Assembly (NCBI GenBank): GCA_017484235.1
Contig: JAFUTM010000437.1
Coordinates: 1-8,910, forward strand
DNA length: 8,910 bases
Direction of reading: 5' to 3'
Origin: Selenomonadaceae bacterium
GTDB lineage: Bacteria; Bacillota; Negativicutes; Selenomonadales; Selenomonadaceae
The position numbers and the translations under genes were made by a program. Positions 1-3,942 of this stretch are shown piece after piece. Below the pieces are notes generated by a model, which worked only from the letters and a program-made list of their open reading frames with translations, searched no databases and was not told the origin of the DNA. The stretch's first letter is position 1. Each line of letters opens with the position of its first letter.

Positions 1-497
1 AACGCGGCGGCACTGAAAACGTGCCAGCAATAATGGCTATGGCGACAGCTTTAGAAGAAGCTTGTGATAAAATGGACGTCAATAATGAGAAGCTCTTAAA
101 ACTGCGGACAAAACTCATTAATGGTCTTAGAAAAATTCCTCACAGCACAATAAACGGTGATTTAGACAAAAGACTTCCTGGTAATGTCAGTTTTTGTTTT
201 GAAGGCATTGAAGGCGAGAGCCTGCTTTTACATTTAGATGATAAAGGCATTTGTGCCTCTTCCGGTTCCGCCTGTACTTCCGGTTCATTAGACCCAAGCC
301 ACGTGCTGCTTGCCATTGGAAGAGAACACGAAATTGCACACGGATCGTTAAGACTTTCTCTTTGCGAGGACAATACTGATGATGATATAGAGCAGATTAT
401 AAAAGCTGTACCGGAAGTGGTGCAGTCTCTTAGAAACATATCTCCACTTTGGAAAGACAAATTAACAGGTAAACGTAAATTTATATTACCTGAATGA
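1..497 (+). CDS. nifS: Cysteine desulfurase NifS/IscS, C-terminal part (gene starts left of the window)
   Basis: This is a PLP-dependent cysteine desulfurase, which takes sulfur from L-cysteine as an enzyme persulfide and passes it to the Fe-S scaffold. The reading frame is open from the first bases. Codons 3-20 give RGGTEN, and the frame continues VPAIMAMA, the conserved RxGTEN-VP block of the family, so the GTG at 21 is internal and not a start. The active-site loop is SSGSACTSGS, with the catalytic Cys encoded at 273-275. It is followed by LDPSHVLLAIG, and RLSL lies further on. About 164 residues of a protein normally near 390-400 are present, so the PLP-lysine half is missing from the window. 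The next gene, nifU, begins 15 bases after the stop, which fits a nifS-nifU operon. Family assignment is firm. The choice between the names nifS and iscS is conventional. Confidence 0.95.
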   Translation, partial: RGGTENVPAIMAMATALEEACDKMDVNNEKLLKLRTKLINGLRKIPHSTINGDLDKRLPGNVSFCFEGIEGESLLLHLDDKGICASSGSACTSGSLDPSHVLLAIGREHEIAHGSLRLSLCEDNTDDDIEQIIKAVPEVVQSLRNISPLWKDKLTGKRKFILPE

Positions 498-512
498 GAA
501 AGGTTGATATAT

Positions 513-896
513 ATGGCATTATACAGTGAAAAAGTAATGGATCATTTTCGCAATCCAAGAAACGTGGGCAGCATAGAAAATGCCGACGCTATCGGCGAAG
601 TCGGCAATGCAAAATGCGGCGATATAATGAAAATTTATTTGAAAATTGACAACGATATTGTTTCTGATGTAAAGTTTGAAACTTTTGGCTGCGCCTCTGC
701 CATTGCATCAAGTTCTATGGAAACGGAGATGATTAAGGGCAAGCCATTAGATGAAGTACTCCAGCTTACTAACAAATCCGTGACTGAATCATTGGACGGG
801 CTGCCCAAGCATAAAATTCATTGTTCTGTGCTGGCAGAAGAGGCGATTAAAGCCGCCGTTAAGAATTATCACGATAAACAAAAAAATAATATATAA
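513..896 (+). CDS. nifU: Fe-S cluster assembly scaffold protein NifU/IscU
   Basis: This is the cytosolic scaffold on which NifS-derived sulfur and iron are built into [2Fe-2S]/[4Fe-4S] clusters before transfer to apo-proteins. The product is 127 residues, the usual size of stand-alone IscU-type scaffolds. It opens with ALYSEKVMDHFRNPRNVG. The three ligand cysteines are in place: C35 with D37 (KCGD), C60 (TFGCASA) and C104 with H103 (IHCSVLAEEA). SSMETEMIKGK after C60 is typical. I chose the ATG at 513 because the family starts MALYS and the GAAAGG at 498-503 lies 9 bases upstream. A TTG at 504 is in frame but too close to that site. It follows nifS closely and ends 3 bases before the convergent fnr gene. 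There is no NfuA-like C-terminal domain. Confidence 0.95.
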   Translation: MALYSEKVMDHFRNPRNVGSIENADAIGEVGNAKCGDIMKIYLKIDNDIVSDVKFETFGCASAIASSSMETEMIKGKPLDEVLQLTNKSVTESLDGLPKHKIHCSVLAEEAIKAAVKNYHDKQKNNI

Positions 897-899
897 AAA

Positions 900-1574
900 T
901 TATTCAATATTGCAGATTTCCTTACTGCAATTTTCACATTCAATTTCACGACGCAAATAGTCTATGTCTTTAATAAAAATTAAATTTCCACGATTTTCAA
1001 TAACATTAAGTTTACGCAATTCTCCTAACATACGATTGAGGCTTTCACGAGCCGTAGCAGAATAATTTGCAAGTTCCTGATTAGTCAGCGGCACTGGTAT
1101 TAAGATGCCGCTGTCTATTTCTTTGCCATAACTGTTTGCTAATCGAATTAACGTTGAATAAAGTGCGCCTTTTTTACCATACAATATTAAGTCGCGGAAT
1201 TTAGAGTGCTGTTTTCGCATGTGCATACCGATGAGTTTTAATAGATTGACCGCCATTAATGGTTTCTTTTCCAAATATTTGTGGAGTGTTGGAAACTCAA
1301 TTGCGTAAACTTCTGAATCACTCTGAGCGACGGCATTAAAAATGTACGCCGGATTTTCTTCGTAAATTGGCAGCTCACCAATAATACTGCCGCGAGTTGC
1401 AAGCCGTAAAGATAATACTCGTCCATTGCTTGTATATTTCATAATTGAAATCTGACCTGAGCGAACCAGATAAAAATATTTGGCATAGTCGCCCTCGCGA
1501 AATAAAAATTCATCACTTTTAAGTGTAATGATCTTGCCAGGTATTTCATAAAACTGACGAACTGCAGAGTCCAT
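900..1574 (-). CDS. fnr: Fnr-type oxygen-sensing transcription regulator with C-terminal Fe-S motif
   Basis: This is a Crp/Fnr-family regulator of 224 residues. A cyclic-nucleotide-type beta-barrel spans about residues 10-100 (FREGDYAKYFYLVRSGQIS; GELPIYEE). A dimer helix follows at about 105-130, then a winged helix-turn-helix at about 160-205. The recognition helix has R176-E177-S-L-N-R181, the R-E-x-x-x-R pattern of CRP, which predicts TGTGA half-sites. The C-terminus reads C213-E-N-C216-S-K-E-I-C221. The C-x2-C-x4-C spacing equals that of the B. subtilis Fnr [4Fe-4S] ligands (C227, C230, C235). D128 in FRDLILYGKKGALYSTL is a good candidate for the fourth ligand (Asp141 there). The ATG at 1574 has AAGGTGGTGG about 9 bases upstream. 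It is divergent from narK, with a perfect operator between them, so it probably controls narK and itself. Oxygen sensing is inferred from the motif. Confidence 0.88.
   Translation of the reverse strand: MDSAVRQFYEIPGKIITLKSDEFLFREGDYAKYFYLVRSGQISIMKYTSNGRVLSLRLATRGSIIGELPIYEENPAYIFNAVAQSDSEVYAIEFPTLHKYLEKKPLMAVNLLKLIGMHMRKQHSKFRDLILYGKKGALYSTLIRLANSYGKEIDSGILIPVPLTNQELANYSATARESLNRMLGELRKLNVIENRGNLIFIKDIDYLRREIECENCSKEICNIE
909..934 (+). terminator. Weak intrinsic terminator for nifS-nifU, inside the 3' end of fnr
   Basis: A 7-bp stem (ATTGCAG at 909-915 with CTGCAAT at 925-931) closes a 9-base loop, and TTTT at 931-934 follows on the plus strand. It begins 13 bases after the nifU stop and is read antisense to the last codons of fnr. 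The U-tract is short, so termination may be partial. The inverted repeat is partly a by-product of two TGC cysteine codons in fnr. Confidence 0.4.
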
Positions 1575-1608
1575 ATTAACATTACCACCACCTTACGTCT
1601 TTATATAT

Positions 1609-1651
1609 ATACTACAACTAATTTTGATTGTGCGGTGTGACCTTTGTCACA
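1609..1651 (-). promoter_or_regulatory. Putative fnr promoter, Fnr-dependent (autoregulation)
   Basis: On the minus strand a -10-like TAGTAT (1614-1609) lies in a TA-rich run, and its downstream edge is 34.5 bases from the centre of the Fnr box at 1643.5. A start near 1602 would put the box at about -41.5. There is no good -35 hexamer, as expected of an activator-dependent promoter. The -10 could be shifted by a few bases within the TATATATA run. Confidence 0.45.
1636..1651. promoter_or_regulatory. Fnr/CRP-type operator TGTGA-N6-TCACA
   Basis: The site reads TGTGACCTTTGTCACA, a perfect palindrome of TGTGAC and GTCACA around 4 bases. It matches the B. subtilis Fnr consensus TGTGA-N6-TCACA and suits the R-E-x-x-x-R recognition helix of the adjacent regulator. 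It is the only such site I found in the window, and it lies in the gap between fnr and narK. Confidence 0.85.
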
Positions 1652-1678
1652 TAAAAAAATAAAATTTTGAATTATACT
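1636..1678 (+). promoter_or_regulatory. narK promoter, class II Fnr-activated
   Basis: The -10 element is TATACT (1673-1678). The position for a -35 (1650-1655, CATAAA) does not resemble TTGACA and overlaps the Fnr box edge. A start near 1685 places the box centre at -41.5, the classical class II activator position. This predicts induction of narK when oxygen is low. The leader would be about 32 bases to the ATG at 1717. Confidence 0.65.
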
Positions 1679-1716
1679 ACAAAATATAAATTAGTTCAGA
1701 TTGGAAGGTGGTTTTT

Positions 1717-3060
1717 ATGGCTGACAACAAAGTACTTCAAGCGTTGGGTGAAAATCCTTCGCGCAAAGAAATCCTGGCACACTGGGAACCTGAGAATCAA
1801 GAATTTTGGAAGAAGTTCGGAGAACGAATTGCAAAACAAAATCTCTATGTTTCCACGTGGGCATTGACGTTATCATTTGTTGTCTGGACACTTTGGGCTA
1901 CAATCGCTGCACAGCTCAACCAGGTTGGATTTAATTTCAGTGACGCTCAGATTTTTACGTTGGCGTCACTGCCAGGTTTAGTTGGTGCAACTTGCAGATT
2001 ATTTTATACTTATATGCCGGCTATAGTTGGCGGCAAAAATTGGACATTATTTTCAACTGCACTTTTACTTTTACCAATTATCGGTCTTGGAGGCGCGTTG
2101 CAAGACACTTCCACAACATATGAGACTTTTGTTATGTTAGTTGCTGGCATCGGAATTGCAGGTGGTAACTTCTCTTCATCAATGGCAAATATTGGTTTCT
2201 TCTTTCCAAAAGCTAACAAAGGCCTTGCGCTTGGTATTAATGCGGGCGTTGGCAATCTCGGTGTATCGTTGATTTATCTGACGGCTCCTATATTGCTTGG
2301 AATGAGTTTTGGTGGTCTTTTTGGTGCTCCACTCATCAATGCTCAAGGCAAAGAAGTCTATATTCAAAGTGTCTGCTATGCTTGGGCAGTGCCGACGATT
2401 TTAACATTAGCACTCATTTGGATTTTTATGGACAATCTGCCTTTGCCAAAACAAAGTCCAAAGAGTATGATGTCAATTTTTGGCAACAAACATACCTGGC
2501 TGATGACGTGGATTTATACCTGTGGTTTTGGTCAGTTTATTGGTTATTCTGCAGCATTAATGCTTTTGCTCAATCGTGAGTTCCCAGAAGTAAGTATGGC
2601 TTGGGGCGCATTCTTAGGACCATTCATCGGTGCAGGTATGAGACCGGTTGGCGGCTGGCTCGCAGATAAATTCAACAGCGGTTCAAAGGTCACGCTTTAC
2701 TCACTCGTTGTTATGCTAGTTTCAATTGTCGTCGTGCTCATTGGTCTGCAGTCTCATAGCTTTGGAATGTTCTTTGCAGCGTTCTTGCTTCTCTTCTTGA
2801 CGACGGGCTTTGTTAATGGCGCGTCATTCAGAATGATTCCATATATATTCAATAATCCATTTCATTCATCACTGGTTACCGGATTTACCGCTGCAATCGC
2901 AGCTTATGGCGCATTTTTAGTGCCGAAAATATTTGGCTGGGCATATTCAAATTATTCTATAGTAACGCCCGCATTCTATGTGTTGATTGCCTTCACGGTA
3001 ATCACAATTATTATAACGTGGTTCTTTTATGCGAGAGCTAATTCCGGCATTAAGTGTTAG
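1717..3060 (+). CDS. narK: Nitrate/nitrite transporter NarK (MFS)
   Basis: This is an inner-membrane major facilitator of the nitrate/nitrite porter family, 447 residues (E. coli NarK has 463), with about 12 hydrophobic segments. The N-terminal cytosolic stretch (HWEPENQEFWKKFGERIAKQNL, residues 22-43) is the W-x-PE...FW...G..IA..NL lead-in seen in NarK proteins. Nitrate signature 1 is at about 149-182 (GGNFSSSMANIGFFFPKANKG). Signature 2 is at about 363-378 (TGFVNGASFRMIPYIF). The two substrate-binding arginines correspond to R94 (ATCRLFYTY) and R309 (GMRPVGGW). I chose the ATG at 1717, with GGAAGGTGG at 1703-1711 before it; the in-frame GTG at 1708 lies inside that site. H+/nitrate symport versus nitrate/nitrite exchange cannot be told from sequence alone. 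No nitrate reductase gene is in view, and no terminator follows before the antisense promoter at 3083. Confidence 0.95.
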   Translation: MADNKVLQALGENPSRKEILAHWEPENQEFWKKFGERIAKQNLYVSTWALTLSFVVWTLWATIAAQLNQVGFNFSDAQIFTLASLPGLVGATCRLFYTYMPAIVGGKNWTLFSTALLLLPIIGLGGALQDTSTTYETFVMLVAGIGIAGGNFSSSMANIGFFFPKANKGLALGINAGVGNLGVSLIYLTAPILLGMSFGGLFGAPLINAQGKEVYIQSVCYAWAVPTILTLALIWIFMDNLPLPKQSPKSMMSIFGNKHTWLMTWIYTCGFGQFIGYSAALMLLLNREFPEVSMAWGAFLGPFIGAGMRPVGGWLADKFNSGSKVTLYSLVVMLVSIVVVLIGLQSHSFGMFFAAFLLLFLTTGFVNGASFRMIPYIFNNPFHSSLVTGFTAAIAAYGAFLVPKIFGWAYSNYSIVTPAFYVLIAFTVITIIITWFFYARANSGIKC

Positions 3061-3082
3061 TAGTAAACTATAGAAATAATAC

Positions 3083-3111
3083 TTGCAATTTGCTTCATTA
3101 TGACTTATAAT
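3083..3111 (+). promoter_or_regulatory. Antisense RNA promoter, copy 1
   Basis: TTGCAA (3083-3088), a spacer of exactly 17 bases, and a perfect TATAAT (3106-3111). Transcription would start near 3118, just before the hairpin that on the other strand is the peptide-mRNA terminator. Confidence 0.7.
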
Positions 3112-3147
3112 AAAAATAATAAAACGCCCTGCCGAAAAAGCAAGGCG
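3108..3147 (-). terminator. Intrinsic terminator of peptide mRNA, copy 1
   Basis: Read on the minus strand: CGCCUUGC, loop of 7, GCAGGGCG (8 pairs with one G-U), then UUUUAUUAUUUUUAUUA. It lies about 80 bases after the peptide stop codon. Confidence 0.75.
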
Positions 3148-3228
3148 CAACACCGTATAGACGGTCAGCCCCATTGAGATTCTTGTGTTTAAGTCAGAGT
3201 CAGTTGTTGTAGTCGCTAAGTTGGGACC

Positions 3229-3312
3229 TTAGGCGGCTACCCTGCTCGTAAGAACCAGTACCGTAATGATGGTAACAATGACCACCGTAACTTTAACTAA
3301 ATTCTTTTTCAT
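3229..3312 (-). CDS. Small hydrophobic peptide, type I toxin-like, copy 1 (27 aa)
   Basis: The 27-residue ORF starts ATG (CAT at 3310-3312), with GGGGTG 6 bases upstream. The peptide begins MKKNLVK, continues with a hydrophobic run rich in V, I, T and L, and ends LVLTSRVAA. That gives a positive N-terminus and one membrane-spanning segment, like Ibs, Hok or other type I toxins, though I recognise no named family. Compared with copy 2, nine aligned codons differ synonymously and only three change residue (all among T, V and I), besides a three-codon length difference. That is evidence of selection on the peptide. It has its own promoter, terminator and opposing antisense promoter. Toxicity is inferred. 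A small membrane peptide with another role is possible. Confidence 0.7.
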   Translation of the reverse strand: MKKNLVKVTVVIVTIITVLVLTSRVAA

Positions 3313-3313
3313 A

Positions 3314-3336
3314 AGCAACACCCCATTTCTGGGGCT
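3314..3336 (-). promoter_or_regulatory. Leader hairpin hiding the Shine-Dalgarno site, copy 1
   Basis: On the minus strand: AGC-CCCA-GAAA-UGGG-GUGUU-GCU. The stem (AGC/GCU and CCCA/UGGG) has a GNRA loop and a 5-base bulge, and it locks up the GGGGUG ribosome site. Copy 2 keeps the same shape with a compensatory pair change (C-G to U-A). Confidence 0.65.
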
Positions 3337-3370
3337 GGATTTGACCGCCTACCGTTTAGGTGTCGAACTC

Positions 3371-3399
3371 ATTGTAACACAGAACGTTGTCATTGTACA
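3371..3399 (-). promoter_or_regulatory. Peptide mRNA promoter, copy 1
   Basis: On the minus strand: TGTACA (3399-3394), a 17-base spacer, then TACAAT (3376-3371). The start would be near 3364, giving a leader of about 52 bases. The -35 lies within the antisense terminator hairpin. Confidence 0.6.
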
Positions 3400-3416
3400 G
3401 CGTTTTTTATTTTTAC
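3383..3416 (+). terminator. Antisense RNA terminator, copy 1
   Basis: AACGTTGT (3383-3390) pairs with ACAGCGTT (3397-3404) across a 6-base loop, with one U-G pair. TTTTTTATTTTT follows. It also overlaps the minus-strand promoter of the peptide gene. Confidence 0.65.
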
Positions 3417-3422
3417 AACCTC

Positions 3423-3451
3423 TTGCTTTTTCTTTCGTTATGACTTATAAT
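3423..3451 (+). promoter_or_regulatory. Antisense RNA promoter, copy 2
   Basis: TTGCTT (3423-3428), a 17-base spacer, and TATAAT (3446-3451). The spacing and -10 match copy 1. The -35 is somewhat poorer. Confidence 0.65.
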
Positions 3452-3487
3452 AAAAATAATAAAACGCCCTGCCGTAAAGCAAGGCGT
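3448..3487 (-). terminator. Intrinsic terminator of peptide mRNA, copy 2
   Basis: On the minus strand: ACGCCUUGC, loop of 6, GCAGGGCGU (9 pairs with one G-U), then UUUAUUAUUUUUAUUA. It has the same stem as copy 1 with a shorter loop. Confidence 0.75.
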
Positions 3488-3562
3488 AACACCGTATAGA
3501 CGGTCAGCCTCATTAAGTTTATTGAAAATCGGTTAAATAAGTTGTAGCTGCCTGGTTGGCTT

Positions 3563-3637
3563 TTAGGCGGCTACTCTGCTCGTTAAGACGAGTATAGTGA
3601 TGATAGTCGTAATGACTACAACAACCTTCATCTTCAT
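3563..3637 (-). CDS. Small hydrophobic peptide, type I toxin-like, copy 2 (24 aa)
   Basis: The 24-residue ORF starts at ATG 3637, with GAGGTGA 5 bases upstream. A second in-frame ATG follows two codons later. The peptide begins MKMK, then VVVVITTIITILVLT, and ends SRVAA. It is a single membrane-spanning segment with lysines at the front, and the last 11 residues equal copy 1 except one V/I change. It has its own promoter, structured leader, terminator and opposing antisense promoter. The start is supported by the strong ribosome site and by protein-level conservation between copies. A toxic or membrane-depolarising role is only an analogy to type I toxins such as Ibs and Hok. Confidence 0.7.
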   Translation of the reverse strand: MKMKVVVVITTIITILVLTSRVAA

Positions 3638-3638
3638 A

Positions 3639-3661
3639 AGCGTCACCTCATCTCTGAGGCT
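3639..3661 (-). promoter_or_regulatory. Leader hairpin hiding the Shine-Dalgarno site, copy 2
   Basis: On the minus strand: AGC-CUCA-GAGA-UGAG-GUGAC-GCU. It has the same stem, GNRA loop and 5-base bulge as copy 1, with the ribosome site GAGGUGA partly in the stem. The U-A pair replaces copy 1's C-G pair. Confidence 0.65.
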
Positions 3662-3696
3662 TAGTATTGACCGCCTACCGTTTAGGTGTCGAACTC

Positions 3697-3725
3697 ATTT
3701 TAACACAGAACGTTGTCATTGTACA
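3697..3725 (-). promoter_or_regulatory. Peptide mRNA promoter, copy 2
   Basis: On the minus strand: TGTACA (3725-3720), a 17-base spacer, TAAAAT (3702-3697). The start would be near 3690, giving a leader of about 53 bases. Confidence 0.6.
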
Positions 3726-3740
3726 GCGTTTTTTGTTTTT
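3709..3740 (+). terminator. Antisense RNA terminator, copy 2
   Basis: AACGTTGT (3709-3716) and ACAGCGTT (3723-3730) enclose a 6-base loop. TTTTTTGTTTTT follows. Confidence 0.65.
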
Positions 3741-3852
3741 ATCTGACGGCAATTATTAATAAACCAAAATATCTTTTTGATATTAAATATTATATAAAAA
3801 TAAATTACAAAATTAATCAAAAAAAACTTTTTATTGGTAGGAATTTTTTTCT

Positions 3853-3880
3853 TTGTATTGAATAAAAAATATAGTATAAT
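3853..3880 (+). promoter_or_regulatory. Probable sigma-A promoter of the motA operon
   Basis: TATAAT at 3875-3880 is preceded by TTGTAT (3853-3858) at a 16-base spacing. The -10 is perfect and the -35 weak. A start near 3887 would leave a leader of about 56 bases before the TTG start of motA. Confidence 0.5.
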
Positions 3881-3906
3881 ATCGGCATAGTAATTGTATT
3901 ATTTTA
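3879..3906 (-). promoter_or_regulatory. Sigma-28 (SigD/FliA)-like promoter facing left
   Basis: On the minus strand: TAAA (3906-3903), 16 bases, GCCGATAT (3886-3879). This equals the B. subtilis SigD consensus TAAA-N14-16-GCCGATAT. It faces away from motA, and its -10 overlaps the TATAAT of the motA promoter. No ORF lies immediately downstream; the next thing transcribed would be peptide cassette copy 2 in its sense direction. Confidence 0.4.
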
Positions 3907-3942
3907 AGGTAACACCTCATGGATAGGAGGAGGCTATTTGTT

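Larger units (their letters stand above)
3118..3408 (+). ncRNA. Predicted antisense RNA (antitoxin-like), copy 1
   Basis: The RNA is bounded by the sigma-A promoter at 3083-3111 and the plus-strand terminator at 3383-3416, giving about 290 nt. It would be complementary to essentially the whole peptide mRNA. It starts with a GC-rich hairpin (3125-3147), then ACCGT-ATAG-ACGGT (3152-3165), then UCAGCCCCAUU (3165-3175), which resembles the complement of the peptide gene's own Shine-Dalgarno region. Ends are predictions. Its role as antitoxin is inferred from arrangement alone. Confidence 0.55.
3083..3416. repeat. Tandem cassette copy 1: hydrophobic peptide gene plus antisense RNA
   Basis: This is the first of two direct tandem copies (the second is at 3423-3740). 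The outer parts are nearly identical: 37 bases from 3099 match those from 3439, and about 70 bases from 3341 match those from 3667 with few changes. The middle (about 3176-3225) has diverged freely, while the peptide ORF is conserved at protein level. Each copy has a promoter and terminator on both strands. The pattern suggests an old tandem duplication with selection on ends and ORF. Confidence 0.85.
3458..3735 (+). ncRNA. Predicted antisense RNA (antitoxin-like), copy 2
   Basis: The RNA is about 280 nt, from the promoter at 3423-3451 to the terminator at 3709-3740, and antisense to nearly all of the second peptide mRNA. UCAGCCUCAUU at 3504-3514 is the counterpart of the copy 1 element. It carries the base change that keeps it matched to its own cassette. 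Boundaries and function are predictions. Confidence 0.55.
3423..3740. repeat. Tandem cassette copy 2: hydrophobic peptide gene plus antisense RNA
   Basis: This is the second direct copy, beginning 6 bases after copy 1 ends. It has the same order of elements: plus promoter, minus terminator, conserved ACCGT-ATAG-ACGGT hairpin (3491-3504), peptide ORF, leader hairpin, minus promoter, plus terminator. It is about 16 bases shorter than copy 1. The difference lies mainly in the diverged 3' UTR and the ORF's start. Confidence 0.85.
3741..3918. other. AT-rich intergenic stretch before motA
   Basis: I see no coding region here. The stretch is strongly AT-rich, with one small hairpin (AATATC-TTTTT-GATATT, about 3768-3784) that has no U-tract. 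It holds the motA promoter and a sigma-28-like element on the opposite strand, both listed separately. Confidence 0.6.

Noticed and set aside
140..460. Minus-strand open frame inside nifS
   Set aside because: It is a shadow of the conserved nifS frame, with no ribosome site and no family features.
504..512. TTG at 504 as the nifU start
   Set aside because: It is too close to the GAAAGG site and would add MIY before the family's standard MALYS start.
3152..3165. TATAGA in ACCGTATAGACGGT as a -10 element
   Set aside because: There is no -35-like hexamer 16-18 bases upstream in either copy. The conserved feature is the small palindrome, better read as an RNA hairpin.
3364..3376. Seven-codon upstream ORF (MSSTPKR) in the cassette leaders
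   Set aside because: Its ATG overlaps the predicted -10 element and so lies before the transcript start. It has no ribosome site.
3266..3499. Open plus-strand frame of 77 codons across both cassettes
   Set aside because: It runs antisense to peptide gene 1, through the T-rich terminator and the promoter of copy 2. It has no ribosome site and is not preserved in copy 2.
3593..3598. TATAGT as a plus-strand -10 inside cassette 2
   Set aside because: There is no -35 at a suitable distance, and the matching bases in copy 1 are not -10-like.
3083..3740. CRISPR array or simple satellite
   Set aside because: There are only two units of over 300 bases with internal promoters, ORFs and terminators, and no short regular repeat-spacer pattern.
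3061..3918. tRNA, rRNA or metabolite riboswitch in the gene-poor stretch
   Set aside because: No cloverleaf, CCA end or conserved riboswitch core is visible. The structure seen is explained by the two cassettes and promoters.
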